Source of the DNA: Kitasatospora mediocidica KCTC 9733
GTDB taxonomy: Bacteria; Actinomycetota; Actinomycetes; Streptomycetales; Streptomycetaceae
Direction of reading: 5' to 3'
DNA length: 64,000 nucleotides
Assembly (NCBI RefSeq): GCF_000744225.1
Contig: NZ_JQLN01000007.1
Location: forward strand, 1,178,001 to 1,242,000
How positions within the stretch are numbered: position 1 is the first letter of the stretch; each line of letters starts with the position of its first letter. Shown here in pieces: positions 43,656 to 53,761 of the stretch. The notes under the pieces are model-generated. The model ran no database searches and was not told the DNA's origin. It saw only the letters and a program-made list of their open reading frames with translations. The position numbers and the translations under genes are program-made.

Positions 43656-46600
43656 TCAGCCGACCAGCCCGTCCAGCAGGGCGACGGCCTCCTCCCAGGG
43701 GAGGTCGCCGCCCTCGGCGTATGCCCGTTGGTACTCCGGCTCGCCGAGCTGGGCGACCAGCATGTCGCGGCTGCGGTCGTGCTCGCGCTGCTGGAGGTAG
43801 GAGCCGTTCACCATCTGCCCGCCATGCGCCCCGAACAACAGGGCCAGCCGCCGGGACAGTTCGGGGTCCGCCTCCCGCTCGGCCAGCAGCACCAGGACGC
43901 CGATGGCGAGCGGCATGGTCATCATCGTGACGTGCTGGGCGAAGACCGTGGCGGAGCCCGAGACCGCCCTCAGCCGGCTGCGCCCCTGCCTCAGGTACTC
44001 CAGCGCGCGCGGCAGGTCACCACCGCGCGCGACCACCAGGCCGCGCGCACAGGCCAGCATGCCGTGGAAGACGCCGGGGACGGCCGGGCCGAGGTGACCG
44101 TTGACCTCGTCCAGCCGGTCCAACTGCCGCTCGGCGTCGGCGAAGTCACCACGGTCGCTGTACAGCGCGGCGAGCACCATGTGCCCGTAGAACAGCGGGC
44201 CGGCCGAGGCGATGGAGCCGGGCCGCAGACCGGCCAGCGCCTCGATGATCATCTTCTCCCCCGCCGCCTCGTCAGTCGCCAGCAGCGCCTCGCCCAGCCG
44301 CACCCGCAGGACCGGCGCGTCCTGGGTGGCGCCCAGCTGGTCGGCCAGCTCGATGGCCCGGCGGTAGAAGGGTGCGGCCGCGGCCGGATCACCGCCGTGC
44401 GAGGCCGTCTCGGCCAGTGCGCCGAGGGCCTCGGCCATGCCCCAGACGTCCTCCAGCCGGGTGTAGATCTCCAACGCCTCGGTACTGTCCCGTTCGGCCT
44501 GCGCCTGGCCGCCCACCCGGTCGTTGGACAGCTTCGCCCGCAGTTGCAGGCTGAACGCCAGTGCGGTGTCCCGGCCGTAGCGGCGGCAGCCCGCCACCGC
44601 GTCGTCCATCAACTCCTCCATCCGGTCGACCCAGCCGGACAGGAAGGCCGCGAAGATCCGCAGCAGCGGCGTGATCGTGTACGACTGCGGCAGGTCGGGG
44701 GTGTACAGCCGCAGCACCCGCTCGGCCAGCTCGGCGCCGTCCTCGTCGCCGATCACGTCCATGCCGCCGTCGAACTTGCTGACCAGCAGCAGGAGTCGCA
44801 GCTGGCGGCGGGCCTCCTGGAGTACCGGCTCGGACATCGGCAGCGGGTACTCCGGCAGCCGGCGGTCCAGCGGCTGCGGCGCCGGCGCGTCGTCGGCGTA
44901 CGGGTCGGGGCCCAGTGCGGCCACCGCCTCGAACCACCTCCGGGACTCCTCGCGGTAGTCGCGCAGGGCCCAGAACCAGGACATGCCCAGCGTCAGCACC
45001 AGCGCGTCGGACTCGGCGCCGATGTCCACCGCGCGGCGCAGCGCCGCCCGGACGTTGTCCTTCTCGCGCTCCAGCACCCCCAGCCAGTGCACCTGCCGGG
45101 CGCCATGCTGATGGAGCTCGGCGGTGCGCACCACCTCGCGGAAGCAGGCCAGGTGGCGCAGGGCGACCTCGGGTTCGACCGCCTCGGCCAGCCGCTCGGC
45201 GGCGTACTCGTGGATGGTCTCCAGCATCCAGTAGCGCGGCGGGCCGTCCTGGTCCAGGCCGGCCACCAAAAGGGACTTGTCGACCAGCGAGAAGACCAGG
45301 TCGGCGACGTCCTCGGCCCGCACGTCGACGGCGTCGGCGCAGACCTGGGCGGCGTCCTCCAGGGTCCAGCCGCCGGCGAAGACCGAGAGCCGGCGCAGCA
45401 CCGCGCGCTCGCGCGCGTCCAGCAGCTCCCAGCTCCAGTCGACCACCGCGCGCAGCGTCTGCTGACGCGGCAGCAGCGTCCGGCTGCCACTGGTGAGCAG
45501 GGCGAACCGGCCGTCCAAGCGGGTGGCCAGCTGCGCCGGCGCCATGCTGCGCAGCCGGGCGGCCGCCAGCTCGATGGCGAGCGGGAGGCCGTCCAGCCGG
45601 CGGCAGATCTCCGCGCAGGCGGCCGGGTCGTCGGCCGGGTCGAAGCCGGTACGGGCGGCGGCGCCGCGCTCGGCGAGCAGCCGCAGCGCCGTCGAGTCGG
45701 GCAGCGGCTCGACCGGCAGGACCACCTCCCCGGGCACTCCGAGCGGCTCGCGGCTGGTCGCCAGGATGGTCAACCCCGGGCATTCGGTAAGCAGTTGGTC
45801 AGCCAGTTCGGCGGCGGCCTGGATCAGGTGCTCGCAGTTGTCCAGGATCAGCAGCATCCGGCCGGGGCCGCAGTGCTCGATGATCCGGCGCAGCGGGTCC
45901 TCCGGGCGTCCCTCGGCGGCATCGGCCAGGTGCAGCACCGTGCCGCGCAGGCCGAGCGCCGAGAGCACCGCGCCCGGCACCGCCGACGGGCTTTCCAGCG
46001 GGGCGAGTTCAGCCAGCCAGGTGCCGTCGGGCCAGCACCCGGCCGACTGGGCGCGGCGGCCGGCCTCGACCGAGAGCCGGGTCTTGCCCGAGCCGCCCGG
46101 GCCGGTCAGGGTCACCAACCGGGCGGTGGCCCGGGCCGGTTCAGAGCCCAGCCCCAACAGGTCGGCCAGCGTGGCGAGATCCTGCTCGCGGCCGACGAAG
46201 CTGGTCAGCCGAGCCCGCAGGTTGCCGGCCGGGGCTGCGGTGACGGGGGCGGGGTGACGGCCTGGGCCGGCGCCGGGGTGGCGGGGCTGCCGTCACTGGA
46301 CAGCAACTCGCGATAGAGGGAGGTGAGTTGAGCACCGGGGTCGGCGCCGAGTCGGTCCGCCAGAGCCCGCCGCACCGCGTCGTAGCGGCTCAACGCCTCG
46401 GCCGTACGCCCGGATTCGTGCAGGGCGCGGATCCACAGCACGTGCAGCGGCTCGTCCAGTGGCCGGTCCGCGCAGAGGCCGGCCAGCTCGGCGGTCAGCT
46501 CGGCGGCCCGCCCGAGCTCCAGGTCGGCGGCGATCCGCCGGCGCAGCGCCTCGGAGCGCTGGGCCTCCAGCCGGACGGCGCTGCCCGAGGGGTCCGGCAG

Positions 46601-46997
46601 GTCCGCCAGCACCGGTCCGCGCCAGAGCCGCCCGCAGCTCCTGCGCGGCCTGCTCCGGCCGACCCGCCTCCAGGGCGGTGCGGCCGCGCTCGGCCAGCTC
46701 CTGAAACCGTCCCAGGTCGGTGTCCCGCCCGGTCAGCCAGTAGCCGCCGGGCCCCGAGCCGATCTCGTCCCGTCCGACGGTCCGGCGCAGCCGCCCGACC
46801 AGGGTCTGCAACGCCGCGGCCGAGTCCTGCGGCTGCTCACCGTCCCAGACCTCGGCGACCAGTGTGTCGGCCGGGACCGGCCGGCCCTGGCGCAGGACCA
46901 GCGCCGCGAGCAGCGCGCGCAGCCGGGCGCCGCCGAGCGGGACCTGGGTGCCGTCGTCGTGGTGGGCCGTGGTGGTACCGAGGATGCCGTAGTGCAC
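43656..46997 (-). pseudogene. BTAD/ATPase transcriptional regulator (AfsR/SARP-like), two compensating frameshifts
   Basis: The GTG at 46997 (CAGAAT six bases upstream) starts a winged-helix DNA-binding domain (LGGARLRALLAALVLRQGRPV). Near 46625 the reading must move one base to continue into the bacterial transcriptional activation domain (WRGPVLADLPDPSG ... ALSRYDAVRRALADRLGADPG). Near 46215-46255 it must shift back, in a G5 run, to read LRARLTSFVGREQDLATL and the P-loop ATPase (TLTGPGGSGKTRLSVEAG), then a TPR-like C-terminus. Joined, it would be a normal regulator of about 1110 residues. The shifts cancel, so real decay and sequencing error are both possible. It may control the adjacent exporter. 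Confidence 0.8.
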
Positions 46998-47170
46998 CTG
47001 TCCATTCTGTCGGTAGCCGGAACGGAACCGGGGACCGGGCTGCGGACGTTCCCCTCTGCGGGAGGCCGGGAGCAGGATGCGCCTCCGCCCGGCGCCCGCC
47101 CAGTGTTCGCTCAGCCGTCGTTTGTCCGCAGCCGCACCGCCCGGCATGATCGGTCGGGTCCGACCGCCCG

Positions 47171-48010
47171 ATGCCCAGTCCCCCCGGAGACCCGAACACC
47201 ATGAGCTATGCCGACACGCGCCGCCCGAGCCGCGAGGAGCGCCGGATCAGCCCGGTGTTCTGGGTCCTGCTGGCGATACTGGGCACCTCCGGCTGGGCGG
47301 TGTGGACGGGCTACGGCACAGCGAGCTTCGGCGTCTTCCTCTTCGTGGTGGCCGGCTGGATGGTCTCGCTCTGCCTGCACGAGTACGCGCACGCCCGGAC
47401 CGCGCTGCACGGCGGGGACATCACGGTCGGCGCCAAGGGCTATCTGACGCTCAATCCGTTCAAGTACGCCAACGCCGTGCTGAGTTTCGTCCTGCCGGTG
47501 GTCTTCGTGATCCTCGGCGGCATCGGCCTGCCCGGCGGCGCGGTCTTCATCGAGCGCCACCGCATCCAGGGGCGGCTCAAGCACAGCCTGATCTCGGCGG
47601 CCGGGCCGCTGGTGAACCTGCTCTGCGCGGTGCTGCTGCTGGTCCCGGTCGGCGCCGGCTGGCTGGACGACCTGCCGGCCACCGTCGCGGTCGACGGCTA
47701 CCCGGTGAGCTCCTTCGCCGCCGCGCTGTCCTTCCTCGGCCTGCTCCAGGTGAGCGCCGCACTGCTGAACCTGCTGCCGGTGCCCGGGCTGGACGGCTAC
47801 GGGATCATCGAACCCTGGCTGTCACTGAAGACCCGCCGCGCGGTGCAGCCGTTCGCGCCGTACGGGCTGATGGCGGTCTTCGTGGTGCTCTGGCAGTCGC
47901 AGGTGAACCAGTGGTTCTTCGGCCTGGTGCACGACATCCTCGGCCTGTTCGGCGTCCAGGACGGGTTCGCGGAGGCCGGGCAGTACCTGTTCCGCTTCTG
48001 GACGCACTGA
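47171..48010 (+). CDS. M50-family site-2 protease-like membrane protein
   Basis: 279 residues from 47171; a second ATG ten codons later has GGAG upstream and may be the real start. Helices surround HEYAH (HExxH zinc motif). The distal NLLPVPGLDGYG (NxxPxxxLDG) completes the metal site of Rip/SpoIVFB-type intramembrane proteases. Its target is unknown. A small palindrome (47151-47166) lies between it and the BTAD regulator. Confidence 0.88.
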   Translation: MPSPPGDPNTMSYADTRRPSREERRISPVFWVLLAILGTSGWAVWTGYGTASFGVFLFVVAGWMVSLCLHEYAHARTALHGGDITVGAKGYLTLNPFKYANAVLSFVLPVVFVILGGIGLPGGAVFIERHRIQGRLKHSLISAAGPLVNLLCAVLLLVPVGAGWLDDLPATVAVDGYPVSSFAAALSFLGLLQVSAALLNLLPVPGLDGYGIIEPWLSLKTRRAVQPFAPYGLMAVFVVLWQSQVNQWFFGLVHDILGLFGVQDGFAEAGQYLFRFWTH

Positions 48011-48034
48011 CCGGACGCACTCCGGTCCGTCCGT

Positions 48035-48220
48035 TCAGCCGTTGCGCTCGGCCGCCTGGTTGAGGCGCTCCTTGCGGAGGTAGAACCACGCCATGTTGCT
48101 GGAGAGGCCGCCCAGCAGCACCCAGATCACGCCGAACCAGTTGCCCTGCACGAAGGAGACCACGGCGGCGGCGACCGCGAGGACGAAGACGATCGAGGCA
48201 TACAGGGCGTTGCGGGGCAT
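48035..48220 (-). CDS. Small two-helix membrane protein
   Basis: 61 residues from the ATG at 48220. It has two hydrophobic stretches (about 8-24 and 29-47), a basic C-terminal tail and nothing else. Function unknown. GGAG lies about ten bases upstream. Confidence 0.6.
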   Translation of the reverse strand: MPRNALYASIVFVLAVAAAVVSFVQGNWFGVIWVLLGGLSSNMAWFYLRKERLNQAAERNG

Positions 48221-48477
48221 GGCAGCCGGCTCCAGGGGTCGGGGTCTGTCGGCCTTCATTCTCACCGACGGTCCGCGGAGGCCGGCATCCGGGTGAGGTC
48301 CGGGCCGCCGTGTCGCCACACGATCTTCACGCAACGGTCGCCGTCCGATCGCGGAGCGTCGCGGAACGCCACGTACCGGTCGTCCTCGGGCCCAAGCCGC
48401 CCGCGCGGTCACCGGATCGGGGGACCCTGCGCCGAAGAGCCTTTCGGGGATCCGCCGACGGCTCCATCCTGGTGCGC

Positions 48478-49110
48478 ATGGACGCGAAGCGAGTGTCGGA
48501 ACTCACCGAACAGCTCGACGAACGACTCGGCGGGCAGCACGGCGGCGGGCGGCACGGCGCGCCCGGCGCCGGCTCGGGTCTGCTCGCGGCGACCCGCGCC
48601 TTCGCCGGGGCGCTGCGCGGGTCGGTCACCCGGCGCTCCGCCCGCGGGCTGCTGCTGGTCGGCGCCCCGCAGCACGAGCCCTGGCACCTGGCCGCGCACC
48701 TGCAGGACGAAGCGGCCTGGTCCGGCGCCCCGCTGCTGGCGCCGGCGCTGGTGCGCCACCGGGTCCCGGCCGGGGCGCCCGCGCATCTGCGGCACGACCT
48801 GCGGCGGCTGACCGACGCCCGGCGCGGCGAGACGGTCCTGGTGGTCACACCGGTAGCGGCCGGCGCCGTCCTGCTGGACCGGGTACAGGACGCCCGCCGC
48901 GCCGGGGCGACCGTTCTGACGCTGGAGGCCGGCGACCAGGAGCTGGCCTCGCTCGCGCACGAGAGCCTGACGGTGGACAGCCCGGACGAACCGGGCTTCG
49001 ACCTCGTCCAGCACCTGGTCAGCGCGGCGGCCGGGGAGCGGCGGCGGGCCGGCTCCCGGCTCTCGCGCCTGCTGGCGACGTTCAGTACGGAGCCGGTCAA
49101 CCGCTGGTGA
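48478..49110 (+). CDS. Conserved hypothetical cytosolic protein
   Basis: 210 residues from the ATG at 48478. The frame continues upstream, but the start is supported by the change to coding-like composition. The N-terminal Gly/His-rich segment (GGQHGGGRHGAPG) is flexible. The rest alternates hydrophobic strands and helices (LLLVGAPQHEPWHLAAHLQDEAAW and VLVVTPVAAGAVLLDRVQDA), a Rossmann-like rhythm. I do not recognise the family. Confidence 0.55.
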   Translation: MDAKRVSELTEQLDERLGGQHGGGRHGAPGAGSGLLAATRAFAGALRGSVTRRSARGLLLVGAPQHEPWHLAAHLQDEAAWSGAPLLAPALVRHRVPAGAPAHLRHDLRRLTDARRGETVLVVTPVAAGAVLLDRVQDARRAGATVLTLEAGDQELASLAHESLTVDSPDEPGFDLVQHLVSAAAGERRRAGSRLSRLLATFSTEPVNRW

Positions 49111-49129
49111 CGTGGCGGCGTTCATCGGC

Positions 49130-49185
49130 GGGCGCCGGGCTGCGGGCTGCGGGCTGCGGGCGCCGGGCTGCGGGCTGCGGGCTGC
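49130..49185. repeat. Two perfect copies of a 28-bp unit made of 7-bp words
   Basis: Each 28-bp unit is one GGGCGCC plus three GGGCTGC words. Copies lie at 49130-49157 and 49158-49185. It sits in the non-coding gap ahead of the MFS gene and looks like slippage-generated minisatellite DNA. Confidence 0.85.
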
Positions 49186-49236
49186 GGGCGGAAATCCCGT
49201 TGCCCCTGGCGCCGGGCCCGCGCATCATGACCTCCC

Positions 49237-50562
49237 GTGAGTGACGACAGCCGAAGTACCAGCAGCAGCCTGTTCAGCAGAATCCGGCCGGACCTGACCC
49301 CCTGGCGCACCTCCCGGGACTTCCGGCTCCTCTGGGGCTCGGGCTGCATCTCCTCCTTCGGCAGCTTCCTCACCTACGTCGCGGTCCCGTTGCAGGTCAA
49401 GGAACTCACCGGCTCCTACCTCGCGGTCGGCCTGATCGGCGCCGTCGAACTGCTGCCGCTGATCGTCTTCGGACTCTGGGGCGGTGCGCTGGCCGACGCG
49501 CTCGACCGGCGCAAGCTGGTGCTCGCCTCGGAGGCCGGGCTCGGCCTGCTGATCGCCCTGCTGCTGGTCAACGCCCTGCTGCCGCACCCGGTGCTCTGGC
49601 CGATCTACCTGGTCACCGCCATGGTCGCGGCCGTGGACGGCCTGCAACGCCCGGCCCTGGACACGCTCGTCCCGCGCATCGTCGAGCACGACCAGATGAC
49701 CGCCGCCTACGCGCTGCTCTCGCTCTACCGCAGCACGAGCTCGGTGCTCGGCCCGGCGCTGGCGGGATTCGTGGTCGCGTTCGCGGGCGTGCAGACCGCG
49801 TACGCGCTGGACGTCGCCACCTTCGCGATCTCGCTGCTGCTGCTCGCCAAGCTGAGCGCGGTGCCGCCGCCCAGCGGCGCCGAGAAGCCGTCCGTCGCGG
49901 CGGTCGTGGCGGGGGTGAAGTACGCCTGGAGCCGTCCGGAGCTGCTGGGCACCTACGTGGTGGACATCGTCGCGATGCTCTTCGCGTTCCCCGTCGCGAT
50001 CTTCCCGTTCCTCGCCGACGACCTGCACGCGCACTGGGCGCTGGGGCTGCTGTACGGCGCCTCGGCGGTCGGCGGCCTGCTGGTCTCGGCGACCAGCGGG
50101 TGGGCGTCCGGGGTGCACCGGCACGGCCGGATGGTGGTCCTGGCCGCGCTCGGCTGGGGCGCCGCGATGGCGCTGGCCGGGCTGGTGGGCAACCTCTGGC
50201 TGGTGCTGTTCTTCCTGGCGGTCGCGGGCGGGGCGGACATGGTCAGCGGGATGGGCCGGTCGACCATCTGGAACCAGTCCATTCCGGACGAGTTGCGCGG
50301 CCGGCTGGCGGGGGTGGAGCTGCTGAGCTACTCGGTGGGACCGCAGCTCGGCCAGGTCCGGGCCGGCGGCATGGCCGGGCTGGTCGGGGTGCGCGGCTCG
50401 GTCTGGATGGGCGGGGTGGCCTGCGTGGCCGGGGTGCTGGGACTTGCCGCCGTACTGCCGAAGCTCCTCGCCTACGACTCCAGGACCGACCCGCACGTCG
50501 CGGCCGTCCGCGCCCAGCGGGAGCGGACGGCCGAGGCCACCGACGTCGCACCGGCGGCCTGA
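49237..50562 (+). CDS. MFS transporter (EntS-like)
   Basis: 441 residues from a GTG. About 12 hydrophobic helices are seen, with the start SRDFRLLWGSGCISSFGSFLTYVAVPLQV and the first inter-helix loop GGALADALDRRKL. This is the enterobactin-exporter branch of MFS. The C-terminus is polar. The 28-bp repeat is in its upstream region. No siderophore genes are near. Confidence 0.85.
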   Translation: MSDDSRSTSSSLFSRIRPDLTPWRTSRDFRLLWGSGCISSFGSFLTYVAVPLQVKELTGSYLAVGLIGAVELLPLIVFGLWGGALADALDRRKLVLASEAGLGLLIALLLVNALLPHPVLWPIYLVTAMVAAVDGLQRPALDTLVPRIVEHDQMTAAYALLSLYRSTSSVLGPALAGFVVAFAGVQTAYALDVATFAISLLLLAKLSAVPPPSGAEKPSVAAVVAGVKYAWSRPELLGTYVVDIVAMLFAFPVAIFPFLADDLHAHWALGLLYGASAVGGLLVSATSGWASGVHRHGRMVVLAALGWGAAMALAGLVGNLWLVLFFLAVAGGADMVSGMGRSTIWNQSIPDELRGRLAGVELLSYSVGPQLGQVRAGGMAGLVGVRGSVWMGGVACVAGVLGLAAVLPKLLAYDSRTDPHVAAVRAQRERTAEATDVAPAA

Positions 50563-50569
50563 CGCCGGG

Positions 50570-50803
50570 TCAGTCCTGCTCGCGGTCCTCGGCGGGACGG
50601 TCGTCCCAGCGTGGGTCGTTCTGCCACTCCCGGTTGCGCTCCGCGGCCGTCTCCAGGGCGTGCGCAGCCTCCTCACGGGTGGCGTACGGACCGAGCCGGT
50701 CCTTGGCCGGGCACTCCGGGCCCTCCTCGACCTTGCCGTGCTTGACGCAGTAGAACCACTCGCCCGGCTTTCCGGTGGGCTTGCGGCCGAATCCCAGGGG
50801 CAT
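50570..50803 (-). CDS. Small conserved actinobacterial protein
   Basis: 77 residues from the ATG at 50803. It contains FYCVKHGKVEEGPECPAKDRLGPYATREEAAHAL, with Cys residues and a SPOR-like repeat unit. It is cytosolic and charged. It lies divergent to map, an arrangement I recall from other streptomycetes, and its role is unknown. Confidence 0.75.
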   Translation of the reverse strand: MPLGFGRKPTGKPGEWFYCVKHGKVEEGPECPAKDRLGPYATREEAAHALETAAERNREWQNDPRWDDRPAEDREQD

Positions 50804-50884
50804 GGGCCTCTTCCTCTCGTTCAGGGAGATCATTCCCGGCCGTCCCGCTCGCACACACAACCGGGGTGGAACGGGCCTGCGGGA

Positions 50885-50890
50885 TAGAAT
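50885..50890 (+). promoter_or_regulatory. Leaderless -10 element of map
   Basis: TAGAAT, seven bases, then the ATG at 50898. No ribosome site is present. Confidence 0.6.
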
Positions 50891-50897
50891 CGCGGCC

Positions 50898-51746
50898 ATG
50901 GCTCACCTCGTTCCCGGCACCCAGTCCCCCGTCCGCAAGGTTCCGGCGCACATCGCCCGTCCGGAGTACGTCGGCAAGCCCGCGCCGACGCCGTACACCG
51001 GACCCGAGGTGCAGAGCGCGGAGACCATCGACAAGATGCGGATCGCCGGCCGGATCGCCGCACAGGCGATGGCGGAGGCCGCGAAGCTGATCGCGCCGGG
51101 GGTCACCACCGACGAACTCGACGCCGTCGCCCACACCTACATGTGCGACCACGGCGCCTACCCGTCCGACCTGGGCTACCGGGGCTTCCCGAAGTCGATC
51201 TGCACCTCGGTCAACGAGGTGATCTGCCACGGCATCCCGGACTCGACGGTCCTTCAGGACGGCGACATCGTCAACATCGACGCCACCGCCTACATCCACG
51301 GGGTGCACGGCGACCTGAACGCCACCTACCTGTGCGGCGACGTGGACGAGGAGTCGCGGCTGCTGGTCGAGCGCACCCGGGAGTCGCTCGCCCGGGCGAT
51401 CAAGGCGGTCAAGCCCGGCCGCCAGATCAACGTCATCGGCCGGGTCATCGAGTCCTACGCCAAGCGGTTCGACTACGGCGTGGTCCGGGACTTCACCGGG
51501 CACGGGATCAACACGTCGTTCCACTCCGGCCTGATCGTGCCGCACTACGACAGCGAGCGGGCCACCGAGGTGATCAAGCCCGGGATGACCTTCACCATCG
51601 AGCCGATGCTCACCCTGGGCACGTACGACTACGAGATCTGGGCGGACGGCTGGACCGTGGTCACCAAGGACCGCAAGCGCACCGCGCAGTTCGAACACAC
51701 GCTGGTGGTCACGGCCGACGGCGCCGAGGTCCTCACCCTCCCCTGA
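50898..51746 (+). CDS. map: Methionine aminopeptidase, type I
   Basis: 282 residues, with an N-terminal extension before the catalytic fold. It carries the metal ligands in order: VNIDATAYIHGVHGDLN (two Asp), GHGINTSFH (His), TIEPMLT (Glu) and QFEHTLVV (Glu). It removes the initiator Met from nascent proteins. Essential housekeeping enzyme, monocistronic. Confidence 0.96.
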   Translation: MAHLVPGTQSPVRKVPAHIARPEYVGKPAPTPYTGPEVQSAETIDKMRIAGRIAAQAMAEAAKLIAPGVTTDELDAVAHTYMCDHGAYPSDLGYRGFPKSICTSVNEVICHGIPDSTVLQDGDIVNIDATAYIHGVHGDLNATYLCGDVDEESRLLVERTRESLARAIKAVKPGRQINVIGRVIESYAKRFDYGVVRDFTGHGINTSFHSGLIVPHYDSERATEVIKPGMTFTIEPMLTLGTYDYEIWADGWTVVTKDRKRTAQFEHTLVVTADGAEVLTLP

Positions 51747-51784
51747 CGCCTTCCCCACTGCCCCCGCGTCCGTTTGACGGCCGG

Positions 51785-52489
51785 TCAGCCGATCAGCCAC
51801 TGCTCCTCGGCGACCGCGCCGACCTCGGTGCAGGCGTCCGTCAGCACGTCCAGCACGCGCAGCGCGTCCGGCAGCGGCTGCTCGGGGCCGCGCAGCCAGC
51901 GCACCTCGGAGCCGTCCGGCAGCGCGGCCGGGGGCAGCAGGGTGTACGAGCCGCGGCAGTGCCAGCGCAGGCCGGGGTGCTCGGAGACCGTGTCGGGGTG
52001 GGTGTCCAGCGCACTGGACCACCACTCGTCCTCGTCCGCGGGGGTACCGCGGGTGGCGGTGAAGAAGAGGTAGCGATCCTCGCCGACCGCGGCCACCGGG
52101 CCCCCGACGCCCGCCTCGGTCAGCCGCTCCAGCGCCAGTTTGCCCGCCGAAACCGGTACGTCCAGGACGTCGTGGGCCCGGCCGGTGGCGGTGATGAAGT
52201 TGGCCTGCGGGTCACGGGAGAGCCAGCGGGCGAGTTGCTCGGCGTCGGTGGTGGCCTGGGACTGCCAGGCGAACGAGACCGGGTGCTGGGCCGGGGCCGG
52301 ACAGCCGACCCGGTCGCAGGAACAGCGATGGCCGGCCGGATGGGCGGCCGGGGCGAGCGGGAAGCCGGCCCGGACGGCGGCCAGTAGCAGATCGAGCCGG
52401 GCAGCCGGGGAAGTCGCGCCGCCGGTGTCCGTTCCGGTGCGCTGATCGCGTCGCTGCCACCACGTGGTCCACCTGCTGCTGGCTTCCAT
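51785..52489 (-). CDS. Primase/polymerase-like domain protein
   Basis: 234 residues from the ATG at 52489 (GGGGA upstream). It contains LAAVRAGFPLAPAA, the Cys/His-rich CSCDRVGCPAP, a NFITATGRAHDVLDVPVSAG segment and WHCRGSYTLLPPAALPDG. These follow the order of bifunctional DNA primase/polymerase (Prim-Pol) N-domains found in actinobacterial chromosomes. It lacks the helicase part. Activity is unproven and it may be a stand-alone or degenerate member. Confidence 0.65.
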   Translation of the reverse strand: MEASSRWTTWWQRRDQRTGTDTGGATSPAARLDLLLAAVRAGFPLAPAAHPAGHRCSCDRVGCPAPAQHPVSFAWQSQATTDAEQLARWLSRDPQANFITATGRAHDVLDVPVSAGKLALERLTEAGVGGPVAAVGEDRYLFFTATRGTPADEDEWWSSALDTHPDTVSEHPGLRWHCRGSYTLLPPAALPDGSEVRWLRGPEQPLPDALRVLDVLTDACTEVGAVAEEQWLIG

Positions 52490-52824
52490 CGGTCCCCTTT
52501 CGCACCCGCTGTGTCTGGTGTGGCACAGCGCTCGACGCACATCCGACGCAACGTCCCGCGCCACCCGCTGCTTCCCGGGGGCATCAGGTCAATCGGCCGG
52601 GCAGCCGTAGCCGGGGTCACCGGTCGGCCGACGCCTTGGTCCACAGTGCGGAGCGCGAGAACGGAAGGCTCGGCGGGAAGGCGCGTTTCCGCGCGCCACC
52701 CGGCCCGCACGGGGCCGCTGACCCGGGTGAACCCCGGGGGCGTACTGAGCAGGATAAGGGAGCGCCGGGCTCCTGCGGACCCAGGGGTTTGGGTCCGTAC
52801 CCGATCAGGTGCGAAGCTGGGCGG
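52490..52824. other. Intergenic region with a small hairpin
   Basis: 335 bases with no recognisable gene. It holds the hairpin CGGACCCA-GGGGTT-TGGGTCCG at 52776-52797 and likely promoters for the divergent flanking genes. Confidence 0.5.
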
Positions 52825-53043
52825 ATGAGGAGTGCGGACACCGAATTCGTGGGAGGGCCGTTGGACGGCCAGGTCCTGCCCATCCTGCTGTCGCCGTTTC
52901 ACAGCGTCCCCAAGGTCTACCGGGTGCCGGTGCCCGCGCACGGGGACGTTCCGGCCGAGACGCTGCGCTACGTCCGGGCCAAGGAGTACGACGCCAAGGG
53001 ACGCTCCCGGTGGCGGTACGAGTACGCACCGCCACCGGAATAA
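52825..53043 (+). CDS. Small conserved hypothetical protein
   Basis: 72 residues: an acidic start, the stretch VPKVYRVPVPA and the C-terminus YVRAKEYDAKGRSRWRYEY. It has no helices or signal. GAAGCT lies six bases before the ATG, so it may be leaderless. Function unknown. Confidence 0.6.
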   Translation: MRSADTEFVGGPLDGQVLPILLSPFHSVPKVYRVPVPAHGDVPAETLRYVRAKEYDAKGRSRWRYEYAPPPE

Positions 53044-53062
53044 CCCGCCCCTGTGCTCCTTC

Positions 53063-53745
53063 TCACGCCTCTTCGGCCAGGATGAGGTAGAGCTTCTTGC
53101 GGGCCTCGACGAGGACCGCGAGCCCCTTGGCGCGCTGCTCCTCGGTGCCGGTGCCCATCACCTGGCGAATGGCGTGGTCCACCGAGGCGAGTGCCTGGCC
53201 GACCTCCTGGACCGCCTCCCAGCCGACCTCGCGGCCGGTCTGCATCCACGGCTCCGCCGGGCCGGCCTCGGCCTCGGCGCGACCGGCCTCCGTCAGCTCG
53301 AACAGCCGCTTCCCGCTGGACTCCTGAGCCACGATCAGCCCCTCCTCCTCCAGTAGCTGGAGGGTCGGGTAGACCGAACCCGGGCTGGGGCGCCAGGCGC
53401 CCTCGGTCCGCTCACCGATCTCGGTGATCATCTCGTAGCCGTGCATCGGCCGGTCCTTGAGCAGCGCCAGCAGCGAGGCACGAACGTCCCCACGCCGCGC
53501 CCGGCCACCGTGCCGCCCGCGCCCCCGGCCTCCACCGCCGTGCCCGAACGGCCCACCCCCGCCGAACGGCCCGCCACCGAAGGGCCCGCCACCGCCGAAC
53601 GGCGGCCCGAACCCCCCGCGCCCGCGCCCCTCGACGCGCTCCCCGCCGTCCCCCGGCAGCCCCCGAACCCGGGCCCGCGCCGCCTGCCCTGCTCACGCCT
53701 GCCCCGGCCGCCAGGGCCGGGTCCGAACGAATATTCCGCGCGCAT
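53063..53745 (-). pseudogene. PadR-family regulator with a frame shift in its glycine-rich linker
   Basis: The ATG at 53745 (GAGAGG upstream) starts MRAEYSFGPGPGGRGRREQG. About 25-35 codons on, within 53640-53705, the frame must move one base to enter a Gly/Phe linker and then DVRASLLALLKDRPMHGYEMITEI, the PadR winged helix with GAWRPSPGSVYPTLQLLEEEGLI. The C-terminal helix ends LAVLVEARKKLYLILAEEA. No ATG, GTG or TTG lies in the second frame before the DNA-binding domain, so this frame change must be crossed to make the protein. Runs of G/C at the junction make a sequencing or assembly indel plausible. Confidence 0.72.
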
Positions 53746-53761
53746 GATGCGCACCACCTCT

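Noticed and set aside
49130..49185. CRISPR-like repeats
   Set aside because: There are no unique spacers between units and no cas genes; it is slippage DNA.
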